From Bdellovibrio bacteriovorus str. Tiberius (GTDB taxonomy: Bacteria > Bdellovibrionota > Bdellovibrionia > Bdellovibrionales > Bdellovibrionaceae): a DNA stretch of 64,000 nucleotides. The stretch spans positions 3,534,001 through 3,598,000 of the forward strand of contig NC_019567.1 of NCBI RefSeq assembly GCF_000317895.1, in the 5' to 3' direction. Position 1 is the stretch's first letter. Every line of letters starts with the position of its first letter. Below, piece by piece: positions 45,464 through 53,565 of this stretch. The notes under the pieces were generated by a model. It was not told the DNA's origin. It searched no databases and was given only the letters and a program-made list of their open reading frames with translations. Position numbers and translations under genes: made by a program.

Positions 45464-46677
45464 AAACAGTGCATGTGATCGGCGCGGGCTTTGCGGGACT
45501 GACAGTGTCCTTAAGGCTCGCCCAAAAAGGCTTTCAGGTAGAACTTTACGAATCCTCGGACCGTGTCGGGGGATTGCTGGGTACTGACCAGACACCTTAC
45601 GGAATCGCCGAACGTGCCGCCAATGCCCTGATTCGCACTGAAAAAGCCGAAGGCCTTTTCAACGAACTGGGCATCACTCCAAGTTATCCCCTGGAGTCCT
45701 CTAAAAAACGTTTCCTTTTCCGCAATTCTCCTAAAGCCTGGCCGCTGACTTTTGTGGAAACCCTGGCCCTGATCGGCCGCGTGCTTCCCCGTGTTTTGAC
45801 CGGTGGAAAAAAAGCCCTGCGCCCTCAAGCCGGTGAAACCCTGCTGAACTGGGGCGAGCGTAAAGTCGGCAAAGCCACAACAAGATTTTTGCTGGGACCT
45901 GCGATGCAGGGAATCTATGGCAATGAGATCACGCATCTTAGCGCCAGTCTGATTCTGGGCCCGCTGTTTTCTGGAAACAAACGCAGCAAATACAAAGGTC
46001 TTCTGACCGGTCCGGGCGGAATGCAGGATCTCGTCGACCATCTGCAAACCCGCCTGCAGGAACTGGGCGTGAAGATTCATCTGAATTCCCAGGTGAATCT
46101 GGAATCCCTGCAAGGCCCGGTGGTGGTTGCCACTTCGGCGAAAGCGGCGACCCAGCTGCTGGCCAATAAACATCCCGATTTTTCCAAAGTCCTTTCCAAT
46201 ATACAGATGTCTTCACTGATGAGTGTGACGTTGTTCTTTGCCAAGCCCCAGGAAAAATACAAGGGCTTTGGCTGTCTGATCCCACGCGGATTTGACCTGA
46301 AAGCTTTGGGGGTTCTGATGAATTCTTATATCTTCAAAGACCGCGACAAAACCTACAACGAAACCTGGATTCTGGGTGGCCAGCAGGAAGAAGCGTTGCT
46401 GGATCTGTCTGACAGCGAGCTTTTAAAACTGCTGGCGGAAGAACGCTTCCGCATCCTGGGACAAAAAGACGCCCTGCTGGATTATCGTATCAACCGCTGG
46501 AAAAAGGCGTTGCCGTTTTATGACCTGAAACTGGAAAACGCACTGGCGGATCTGGCAGAAGTGCCGGAACCCCAGGGCTTGTTCCTGCACGGCAATTACC
46601 TCAGCGGCATTGGTCTTAGCAAAATTCTGGAACGCAGCGATTTGATCGCCGAAAAGATTGCGAGCGCACATGGCTAA
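45460..46677 (+). CDS. hemY: Protoporphyrinogen oxidase, HemY type
   Basis: An FAD enzyme oxidising protoporphyrinogen IX to protoporphyrin IX. 405 residues. The N-terminal dinucleotide motif is VIGAGFAGLTVSLRLAQKG, followed by ELYESSDRVGG. Later regions match the family: FLLGPAMQGIYGNEITHLS, and near the end LFLHGNYLSGIGLSKILERSD, which contributes to FAD binding. It is shorter than most HemY proteins (about 450-470). It overlaps hemN and hemH. HemY-type enzymes use oxygen, in contrast to HemN upstream. Confidence 0.9.
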   Translation: MKTVHVIGAGFAGLTVSLRLAQKGFQVELYESSDRVGGLLGTDQTPYGIAERAANALIRTEKAEGLFNELGITPSYPLESSKKRFLFRNSPKAWPLTFVETLALIGRVLPRVLTGGKKALRPQAGETLLNWGERKVGKATTRFLLGPAMQGIYGNEITHLSASLILGPLFSGNKRSKYKGLLTGPGGMQDLVDHLQTRLQELGVKIHLNSQVNLESLQGPVVVATSAKAATQLLANKHPDFSKVLSNIQMSSLMSVTLFFAKPQEKYKGFGCLIPRGFDLKALGVLMNSYIFKDRDKTYNETWILGGQQEEALLDLSDSELLKLLAEERFRILGQKDALLDYRINRWKKALPFYDLKLENALADLAEVPEPQGLFLHGNYLSGIGLSKILERSDLIAEKIASAHG

Positions 46678-47677
46678 AAAAGGTCTTCTATTAATCAATA
46701 TTGGCAGCCCCCGCTCTTACGAAGTCCCGGATGTTAAAAAATATCTGACTGAGTTTTTGATGGATGAAGAAGTCATCAACCTGCCCTTTGTTCTGCGCTG
46801 GCCGCTGGTCAATCTTTTGATTGTTCCCCGTCGCGCGCCGTTCTCGGCTGAAAACTACAAAAAAGTCTGGATGAAAGAAGGCTCTCCGATCGCGGTTTAC
46901 ACCCGCCGATTTGCCGAACTGTTACAGGATGAACTAAAAGACCAGTTCGTGGTGAAAGTCGGCCTGCAATACAGTGAACCTTCTGTCGAGTCCGCACTGA
47001 AAGAACTTCAGCAAGCCGGTGTCGACGAAATCCTGATTGCCCCGATGTTCCCGCAGTATGCCGAAGCCACCAATGGAAGCTCTTTCAAGCTGGCTGAAAA
47101 GACCGCCAAGAAGCTTCATCTGACCACACCCCTGCGCCGTCTGCCGGCGTTCTTTGATGATGCCTCTTTCATCGGGACGTCCGTCAAATTGGCGGAAGAA
47201 ACTCTGCAGGACAAAAAGGTCGACCACTATCTGTTTTCATTCCACGGTCTGCCTGAAAGCCACGTGCGTAAAATCCATGGCTGCCTGACGACAGAAGACT
47301 GCTGTTTCGACAAAAATGCCTGCGCCAAGAACTGCTATCGCGCCCAGTGCTTTGCCACGGCGACGGCGATTGCTGAATCCCTGAATCTGGCTCCAAGCCA
47401 TTGGAGTGTTTCTTTCCAATCCCGCTTGGGCCGTGCTGAATGGCTGAAACCTGCAACTGATCACAGTTTGGAAGTGCTGGCAAAAACCGGCAAAAAAAAC
47501 ATCGCCGTTATCTGCCCGTCTTTTGTTGCTGACTGTATTGAGACTTTGGAAGAAATCGGCATCGGCGGGCAAGAGACCTTCCACGAGCACGGCGGAGAGC
47601 AGTATTATCTGGTCCCTTGTGTGAACGACAACCCGAAATGGGTTCAGGGCTTTGCCGATCTGGTGAAAAGCATCTAA
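46670..47677 (+). CDS. hemH: Ferrochelatase with internal cysteine cluster
   Basis: Inserts iron into protoporphyrin IX. About 335 residues from the ATG at 46670, which overlaps the hemY stop. Motifs: LLINIGSPRSYEVPDVKKYL, EGSPIAVYTRRFAE, catalytic His192 in LFSFHGLPESHV, and SFQSRLGRAEWLKP. Between 205 and 227 there are six cysteines (C205, C211, C212, C218, C222, C227). Ferrochelatases of Myxococcus type carry a [2Fe-2S] cluster on such an internal segment, and this protein fits that class. It is the last gene of the haem operon and its stop overlaps that of convergent lrgB by four bases. Confidence 0.95.
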   Translation: MAKKGLLLINIGSPRSYEVPDVKKYLTEFLMDEEVINLPFVLRWPLVNLLIVPRRAPFSAENYKKVWMKEGSPIAVYTRRFAELLQDELKDQFVVKVGLQYSEPSVESALKELQQAGVDEILIAPMFPQYAEATNGSSFKLAEKTAKKLHLTTPLRRLPAFFDDASFIGTSVKLAEETLQDKKVDHYLFSFHGLPESHVRKIHGCLTTEDCCFDKNACAKNCYRAQCFATATAIAESLNLAPSHWSVSFQSRLGRAEWLKPATDHSLEVLAKTGKKNIAVICPSFVADCIETLEEIGIGGQETFHEHGGEQYYLVPCVNDNPKWVQGFADLVKSI

Positions 47678-48354
47678 GGAATCAAAGAAAGTATCAAAGG
47701 TACAATGATGGCGGTCATCAAACCGTTGAGCGCCATCGCAAGCCCCGCAAAGGCCCCGGCCATCTCGCCGATCTGAAAGGCCCGCACCGTTCCCAGTCCA
47801 TGGGCAGCAAGTCCCATCGCAAAACCCTTCACCACCGGATCTTTCACCCGCACAAGCTTCATCACTGTTGTCGCCACCAGGGCGCCAACGATCCCCGTGA
47901 TCATCACAAAGACAGTGGCCAATGACGGCGCCCCACCGATTTTTTCGGCGATCCCCATGGCAATCGGGGTCGTCACGGATTTTGGAGTCAGCGACAACAG
48001 CACTTCATGCGGAAGTCCCATGAAGGCCCCGATAAAGACCGCGCTTAAAATCCCCACTGCGGATCCGATTACCAGAGCCACCATCAAAGGCACCAGCACC
48101 CGGCGCAGACGATCCAGTTGATTATATAATGGCAAAGCCAAAGCCACCGTTGCCGGTCCCAACATGAAATGAATCGGCCTGACGGCCTGGAAGTATTCAC
48201 GGTAGGGAATTTTAGCAATCAGCAATACCGCGATGATCGCAAACATCGAAATCACCGGTGGACTTAACAAAGGATTGTCCTTGCCCCACGCACTGATGCG
48301 ACGGGAAGCCAGATAAAACCCCAGGGTCATGATCAGGGCGCACAATTCGATCAT
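47674..48354 (-). CDS. lrgB: LrgB-family membrane protein
   Basis: 226 residues with six or more hydrophobic segments. LrgB hallmarks include FMLGPATVALALPLY, LLSLTPKSVTTPIAMGIAEKIGG and FAMGLAAHGLGTVRAFQIGEMAGAFAGLAMALNG. LrgA/LrgB proteins are holin/antiholin-like membrane proteins tied to control of murein hydrolases and to small-metabolite transport. The ATG overlaps the lrgA stop. Confidence 0.92.
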   Translation of the reverse strand: MIELCALIMTLGFYLASRRISAWGKDNPLLSPPVISMFAIIAVLLIAKIPYREYFQAVRPIHFMLGPATVALALPLYNQLDRLRRVLVPLMVALVIGSAVGILSAVFIGAFMGLPHEVLLSLTPKSVTTPIAMGIAEKIGGAPSLATVFVMITGIVGALVATTVMKLVRVKDPVVKGFAMGLAAHGLGTVRAFQIGEMAGAFAGLAMALNGLMTAIIVPLILSLIP

Positions 48355-48713
48355 GGGGACTCCTTGGTGCCGACCTTCATCAGTTGATGAAATACGAAGG
48401 CCGTCATCCCCAGAGTGACGATCGTGCTGATTAGAACCGTGACCACCATACCCACGCCGTATTTGCCGAAAAGGTCGAAATACTCAATAACCCCCACCCC
48501 GGCCGGAACAAAGAACAGCGCCAGATGGGCCGTGATCGAACGGCTGAGGATTTCGACTTTGTCCTTTAATGAAGGGCGCACCAGAAGGGCTATAAAGAAG
48601 AAGACCATACCCAGCACCGGGCCCGGGATAAAGAGCTTAAACAGGGCCACAACGGCTTCCCCGAGCAGCTGGAACACTAATAGGATAACAAAGGCCTGAA
48701 TCATGGCCCCCAC
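48351..48713 (-). CDS. lrgA: LrgA/CidA-family holin-like membrane protein
   Basis: About 120 residues with four hydrophobic segments: AFVILLVFQLLGEAVV, then FIPGPVLGMVFFFIALL, TAHLALFFVPAGVGVIEY and GVGMVVTVLISTIVTLGMTAFV. The PGPVLGM and LFFVPAGVG motifs are typical of LrgA/CidA. I choose the GTG at 48713 because GGAGG lies 5 bases upstream; the next ATG is three codons on. It diverges from dacB across 142 bases, placing a murein-hydrolase control system beside a murein peptidase. Confidence 0.88.
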   Translation of the reverse strand: MGAMIQAFVILLVFQLLGEAVVALFKLFIPGPVLGMVFFFIALLVRPSLKDKVEILSRSITAHLALFFVPAGVGVIEYFDLFGKYGVGMVVTVLISTIVTLGMTAFVFHQLMKVGTKESP

Positions 48714-48855
48714 TGTATCCTCCCCCGTTTGGGCCGTCAATTTGCGGCACCCCTGACAAAGACCTGAACAGTTCCATAGTCTCCAAATCAATTAAAACAA
48801 TCTCAAGGTGGTACAGATCATGAAATACAGCCTGTGTCTTGAAGGAGAGGTAGTA

Positions 48856-50160
48856 ATGATTCCAGCTTTGGCCAAAAAAATATTGCACGTTACTGTTGGT
48901 ACGCTTCTTATCAGTTCCGCCGCTTCTGCGAAGGTTTATTTGAATTCCATGTGCCACATGGCCGCGAATTCCAAAACCCAGCAGATCCAGGGTGATGACA
49001 ATAAGGATGATAAGTTCCCGCTGGCATCCATCTCCAAAATCGTAACCACACTGTGGGCCATTGACCGCCTGGGTCCTGACTATCGCTTCCAAACCAAACT
49101 GCATGTCACACCGACGGCGAACGGTTCTTACGATATTCATATCGAAGGCAGCCGCGATCCATTGTTTGGTCGCAACATGTCTTATTTCCTGCTTTCTGAA
49201 CTGAACCGCATGAAAATCACCAAGATCGAAAAACTGACTTTCGATGAAAACTTCCTGTTGGCTTGGTTGGCGGAAGAAAAGCCGATGATCGGCGGAACGA
49301 CTCCTAAATACAGCACCGTGGAACAGCAGGCCTCTGTCGTGCGTGCGACTTTGACGTCCTCTTTCGCGACGGCTATCAATCCGGGCTATTACGCTATTCT
49401 GAAATCCAAAGCGGCGCGCATTGGCGTGCAAATGTCCCTTCGCCCAAAGGTGGACGTGCGCACGGTCAGCTTCGTGAAAAAAGCAGAGTTCCAGAAAAGT
49501 GAAAAAACCACCACAATGGTTCTGTTGTCTTCGCCTTTGAAAAACATCCTGAAGCGCATGAACAACCAGTCCAACAACTATATCGCTGACAATCTGTTCT
49601 GGAATCTGGGTGGTTCTGAAGCTTTCAACGCTTACATCGCCGGCAAAATGCAGGCTGATGAAACCGACATCGTTTTCCACAACGGATCCGGTAACAACGA
49701 AGGCTCTGTGGCAAAACCGGTTTACAATGAAGCCACCTGCGAAACGATGATCAAGGTTCTTTATTCTTTGGACAAATCCCTGTCGGCAAAAGGGTATGAA
49801 CTTTCTGACGTAATGGCGGTTGCTGCGAAAGACAAGTCCTCTACCGTGGGCGGCTACGGCGGCGTGATGGCAGGATCCACGACAGCTAAAACAGGCAGCG
49901 TGAACAAAGCCAAAACTTTGATGGGCTCTGTATCCACGAAGAATGGCGAAATCTATTTCGCGGTTCTGATGCACACGGATTATGACAAGTCCCGCTCTGA
50001 CTGGGGTGTGGCTTCTCAACAGATCAAAAACAAGGTCAGCCAGCTGATCAATCAAAATGGCGGACCGAAAGCGATCAATTACACCGAACAATTGCCTTTG
50101 CCATTTGATAAATATTCTTACCTGACTAAAGTGACCACTATCACTACAGCGAAGAAATAG
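48856..50160 (+). CDS. dacB: DacB-type D-alanyl-D-alanine carboxypeptidase/endopeptidase (predatory PBP4-like)
   Basis: 434 residues with a signal peptide ending SAASA. The penicillin-binding motifs of S13 enzymes are S58-I-S-K61 (PLASISKIVT), SNN in NNQSNNYIADN, and TAKTGSVN. The protein is shorter than E. coli PBP4 and appears to lack the regulatory domain III. In B. bacteriovorus such DacB enzymes (Bd0816, Bd3459) cut prey peptidoglycan cross-links so that the prey rounds up. The neighbouring ankyrin gene 7 bases downstream identifies this one as the Bd3459 counterpart. The ATG at 48856 has AAGGAGAGG upstream; the longer in-frame ORF from 48808 lacks a signal at its start. Confidence 0.93.
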   Translation: MIPALAKKILHVTVGTLLISSAASAKVYLNSMCHMAANSKTQQIQGDDNKDDKFPLASISKIVTTLWAIDRLGPDYRFQTKLHVTPTANGSYDIHIEGSRDPLFGRNMSYFLLSELNRMKITKIEKLTFDENFLLAWLAEEKPMIGGTTPKYSTVEQQASVVRATLTSSFATAINPGYYAILKSKAARIGVQMSLRPKVDVRTVSFVKKAEFQKSEKTTTMVLLSSPLKNILKRMNNQSNNYIADNLFWNLGGSEAFNAYIAGKMQADETDIVFHNGSGNNEGSVAKPVYNEATCETMIKVLYSLDKSLSAKGYELSDVMAVAAKDKSSTVGGYGGVMAGSTTAKTGSVNKAKTLMGSVSTKNGEIYFAVLMHTDYDKSRSDWGVASQQIKNKVSQLINQNGGPKAINYTEQLPLPFDKYSYLTKVTTITTAKK

Positions 50161-50167
50161 GTGACGT

Positions 50168-50830
50168 ATGAAAAAGTCTTATTTGCTGGCAGCACTGATT
50201 TTCTTCCTCGCGGGCCTTCTTCACGGAACGGCTTTCGCGGCGGCAGGAAAATCCAACAAGGCCCTGAACGAGGCTGCGGAACAAGGCGATCTTGCCAAGG
50301 TCAAAACCCTGGTTCAGAAAAACAAAATTGATCTGAATGCGCAGGACGAAACCGGCATGACCCCGCTGATGAATGCAGCGATGGGTGGAAACCTGGATAT
50401 CGTAAAATTCCTGCTTTCCAAAAAAGTGAATCTGGAACTAAAGAACAACGGCGGCGAAACCGCTTTGGCTTTCGCGGTGACCAACGATGCTTATGATGTG
50501 GCAGACGAGCTGATCAAAGCCGGTGCAAACGTGGACATCATCGTGGCGGGAGACGAAGGCGACACCCTGTTCATGCGTGCAGCCCAGAACAACAAAAAAA
50601 CGGCGGAATCCATCCTTTCCAAAAACAAAGCTTTGGTGAACAAAGCCAATACTCTGGGTGAAACTGCGCTGTTCGCGGTGGCTCGTTACGGAACCCCGGC
50701 CGACATCGACTTCCTTGTGAAAAAGGGCGCGGATTTGAAAGTGAAAAACAAAAAAGGTCAGACCGCTCTGGATGTGGCGAAAGAAGCCTCCAACCAGGAG
50801 ACGACAAAAGCTCTTTCCAAAAAGAAGTAA
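50168..50830 (+). CDS. Periplasmic ankyrin-repeat self-protection protein
   Basis: 220 residues with a signal peptide (LLAALIFFLAGLLHGTAFA) and five ankyrin repeats, for example DETGMTPLMNAAMGGNLDIVKFLLSKKV and GETALAFAVTNDAYDVADELIKAGANV. It begins 7 bases after dacB with its own AGGTGA site. The described counterpart Bd3460 binds and blocks the DacB enzymes in the predator's periplasm, so the predator does not round itself up while making them. The gene order and export signal here fit that role. A strong terminator follows. Confidence 0.9.
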   Translation: MKKSYLLAALIFFLAGLLHGTAFAAAGKSNKALNEAAEQGDLAKVKTLVQKNKIDLNAQDETGMTPLMNAAMGGNLDIVKFLLSKKVNLELKNNGGETALAFAVTNDAYDVADELIKAGANVDIIVAGDEGDTLFMRAAQNNKKTAESILSKNKALVNKANTLGETALFAVARYGTPADIDFLVKKGADLKVKNKKGQTALDVAKEASNQETTKALSKKK

Positions 50831-50852
50831 GATTGAAAAGCCTCAGGGCAAA

Positions 50853-50886
50853 AAAAAGCCTGCTTCCATAACGGAGCAGGCTTTTT
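50853..50886. terminator. Bidirectional terminator after ankyrin gene
   Basis: A 12-base stem (AAAAAGCCTGCT/AGCAGGCTTTTT) between the convergent ankyrin and DEAD-box genes. Confidence 0.92.
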
Positions 50887-50912
50887 GCTTTTCAGGGATT
50901 TGAAATACCTGA

Positions 50913-52559
50913 TTAAGAGAACAGACGTTTGAAGAATCCTGCGACCTTTTGGCCGATGGATTTTTGCGCTGCCATTGGCACACGCTTCTTCGCTGAGGCC
51001 CCTTGGCGCTGCTGCTGACCGTGCGGCTTGCGAGCCTGCTGGTCTGTTCTTGGTCTTTGTTCGCCACGTTTTCCATCGTGAGGACGCTTCGGACCACCCT
51101 CTTGTCTTTTTGGACGGCTGTCTGGACGCTGGCCTCCGCCTTGAGTCTGCTGAGCACCTGCACCTTGTGCAGATTTCTGCTGACCCTCTGGACGAGGACC
51201 ACGATCCTGACGAGGTCCGCGATCACCACGTTCACGACGTGGACCACGGTCACCTTCACGGCGAGGACCTCTGTCACCACCACGTCCACCTTCACGAGGC
51301 GCACGTGCACGATCCAAAGATTTTGGATAATGACCTTCAAAATGGGAAGTCATCGGCTTGAAGTCTTTCAGCAACTGGTCGTTTTCCAGATAGCCGACTT
51401 CGATTTTGTGTTTCAAATAATCTTCGATGCGACCCAAAGACTCGATGTCCTTGTCGCCAACCAAAGAGAACGCCTGACCTGTCGTGCCCGCACGACCGGT
51501 ACGACCGATACGGTGAACGTAGGATTCAGAGTCCATCGGCAGTTCATAGTTCACAACCATGTCGACACCTTTGATGTCCAAACCGCGGGCTGCAACGTCC
51601 GTTGCCACCAGCACGTTCATGTCGTTTTCAGCTTTGAACTGCTCAATCACGCGGTTGCGCTGAGCTTGAGTCAGAAGGCTTGAAATCGCCATGGCAGGAA
51701 CACCGTTTTCAACCAGGAACTTCGCGATGCGCTCGACGCTCATTTTGAAGTTGGTGAAGATGATGGCCTGTTTTGGATTGTGCACTTTCAGCAAAGACAG
51801 AAGATGCTGGGGCTTTTCATCGGAACCCACGTGGAAGATCTGATCTTTCACGTTGTCCGCTTTGGCCTGGTCACGGCTGATGTTGATTTCCACCGGCTCG
51901 GAACCGAACTGATAGATGGTGTTCAAAACATCAAAGTTCAAAGTCGCACTGAACACCAAAAGCTGACGTTCACGAGGAACGCGCTGAAGGATGTACTTCA
52001 TGTCGTCTTTGAAGCCCATGTCGAACATACGGTCCGCTTCATCGAAGACGATCGCACGAACCTGTTTCAGGTCCACCAGATGTTCTTTGTACAGATCGAT
52101 CAAACGGCCTGGAGTCGCCACGATGAATTCAACACCGTTTTTCAACGCCTCTTTTTGTTTGTCGTAACCCGTACCGCCATAGATCGCAAAACCACGAAGG
52201 CCGGAATCAACGCTCAGCTTGTTGATGTTGTCCTGAACCTGCTCTGCCAACTCACGCGTTGGAACCAGGATCAATACGAAGTTCTGAGGCTTCCAGTCTT
52301 TGTAGGCTCTTTTTTCGATCAGGGCTTTTTGCTCTTCAGTCACTTCACCCTGAACTGGGCGGGCTCTAAGGATACGTTCCATCACTGGGATTACGAAAGC
52401 GGCAGTTTTACCTGTTCCGGTCTGAGCAAGGCCGGCAACGTCTTTGTCGTCCAGAACCGGCGGGATGGCCTGTTCCTGGATCGGGGTGCAATCATCATAG
52501 TTCAACTTCTGGATTGCAGATAATAATTGGGAATCTAAATTCAATTCTGAGAATTTCAA
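50913..52559 (-). CDS. DEAD-box RNA helicase with RGG-rich tail
   Basis: 548 residues. An RNA helicase of the RhlE/DeaD type. Motifs run in order: Q motif (DDCTPIQEQAIPPVL), AQTGTGKT, PTRELAEQV, GG, TPGRLID, DEAD in VFDEADRMFDMGF, SAT, then RGLDIKGV and HRIGRTGR. From about residue 420 the tail is low-complexity with Arg-Gly-Gly, Asp-Arg-Gly-Pro and Gln-rich repeats, a general RNA-binding extension. It ends with a short amphipathic segment (IGQKVAGFFKRLFS). An insertion of about 25 residues (VQGEVTEEQKALIEKRAYKD) precedes motif Ia. Likely roles are ribosome assembly or mRNA turnover. Confidence 0.93.
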   Translation of the reverse strand: MKFSELNLDSQLLSAIQKLNYDDCTPIQEQAIPPVLDDKDVAGLAQTGTGKTAAFVIPVMERILRARPVQGEVTEEQKALIEKRAYKDWKPQNFVLILVPTRELAEQVQDNINKLSVDSGLRGFAIYGGTGYDKQKEALKNGVEFIVATPGRLIDLYKEHLVDLKQVRAIVFDEADRMFDMGFKDDMKYILQRVPRERQLLVFSATLNFDVLNTIYQFGSEPVEINISRDQAKADNVKDQIFHVGSDEKPQHLLSLLKVHNPKQAIIFTNFKMSVERIAKFLVENGVPAMAISSLLTQAQRNRVIEQFKAENDMNVLVATDVAARGLDIKGVDMVVNYELPMDSESYVHRIGRTGRAGTTGQAFSLVGDKDIESLGRIEDYLKHKIEVGYLENDQLLKDFKPMTSHFEGHYPKSLDRARAPREGGRGGDRGPRREGDRGPRRERGDRGPRQDRGPRPEGQQKSAQGAGAQQTQGGGQRPDSRPKRQEGGPKRPHDGKRGEQRPRTDQQARKPHGQQQRQGASAKKRVPMAAQKSIGQKVAGFFKRLFS

Positions 52560-52624
52560 GTTTCTATACTCCGGTCTGAAGCTCCCAAACTACTTAGCAG
52601 GGAGCCAAATGTCAAAGCAGGCGC

Positions 52625-53440
52625 TTAAAAGCCGCCCACAAACAGTTTCACGGCCTCCGTAAAGGCCTGAGGTTGATCTGAGTGGACCCAATGTCCAGCT
52701 CCAGGTATTACGACGCCCTTAATCATAGGGTTGCTAGCCAGCATTTTGTCGTAGTTTTCCTGACTGAGTTCTTTGGAGTTTCCTCCGCGAACCAGCAGGG
52801 TCGGCACTTTCAGGGATTTCACTTCATCCCATCTGTCATCCGTGCGCCCCAGGCGAACAGAGTCCAGAATGCCTTGTTTCGAAAACCGCCAATCCACAGT
52901 TCCGTTGGCTTGTTCCACCATATTCGAATAGAAATAGTTCGCCATCACCTGGATGTTTTCCCGGGTCTTTGCCGTTTTGACAAAGTCCTCGAAGAAATAG
53001 CGCTTGGCCTCGTCTCGGGAGGCAAAAGGGCTGGGAACCAGATTCAACAAATACTCGTAATACTCATGAGCCGTGGGATTGGCCTCGGGCCCAATGTCTT
53101 CGATCACCAGGTGGGACACATACTCGGGGAATCTGGAAGCAAAGTTCAGGACGTTACGGCCACCCATCGAGTGCCCGACCAGAACAAACTTCCCCCACCC
53201 CAACTCATCCACAATCTTTTTAAGGTCGTCCGCATAGTCTTCGGGACTGTAACCCTCGGGCGGCTGGAAGGATCTTCCATGCCCGCGCTGGTCAAAGGCC
53301 AAACACCGTTCGGTCGCCTCAATCCCCTGAATGATCCGGCGCCAGTTCTGCCCATAGCCCATCAGACCATGAACAAAGACCCATTTGCGCCCGTCTTCGG
53401 GACCATAAAAGAGATGATAGAAATTATTGAGGTAAGACAT
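52625..53440 (-). CDS. Alpha/beta-hydrolase, esterase-like
   Basis: 271 residues. The oxyanion region is VFVHGLMGYGQNW, the nucleophile elbow is VGHSMGGRN, and the catalytic His is in GAGHWVHSDQP, so the Ser-Asp-His triad is complete. The closest general type is the YbfF-like carboxylesterase group. No signal peptide is seen, so it is cytoplasmic. It stands alone and diverges from the pcnB-like gene. The substrate cannot be read. Confidence 0.85.
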   Translation of the reverse strand: MSYLNNFYHLFYGPEDGRKWVFVHGLMGYGQNWRRIIQGIEATERCLAFDQRGHGRSFQPPEGYSPEDYADDLKKIVDELGWGKFVLVGHSMGGRNVLNFASRFPEYVSHLVIEDIGPEANPTAHEYYEYLLNLVPSPFASRDEAKRYFFEDFVKTAKTRENIQVMANYFYSNMVEQANGTVDWRFSKQGILDSVRLGRTDDRWDEVKSLKVPTLLVRGGNSKELSQENYDKMLASNPMIKGVVIPGAGHWVHSDQPQAFTEAVKLFVGGF

Positions 53441-53565
53441 ACCCTTTTATACTCCCGGGCGAGGGTCACGTCATGTTGATTTATTCAAAAGACCCTCAAT
53501 TATTTCAAGGACTTAAGATCAAAGACTTGTCCTTCCGGTCTTTTGTTATTCAGGTTTGAATTTTG

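Noticed and set aside
48637-50091. 484-codon frame antisense to dacB
   Set aside because: dacB has all penicillin-binding motifs and a signal peptide; the antisense frame has none and would also run into lrgA.
48856-50830. dacB-ankyrin as a classical toxin-antitoxin module
   Set aside because: Both proteins are exported and the peptidase acts on peptidoglycan. The described role is predator self-protection, not plasmid or stress addiction.
50843-51340. Valine/arginine-rich ORF overlapping the helicase 3' end
   Set aside because: It is the RGG-repeat region of the helicase read in another frame on the same strand.
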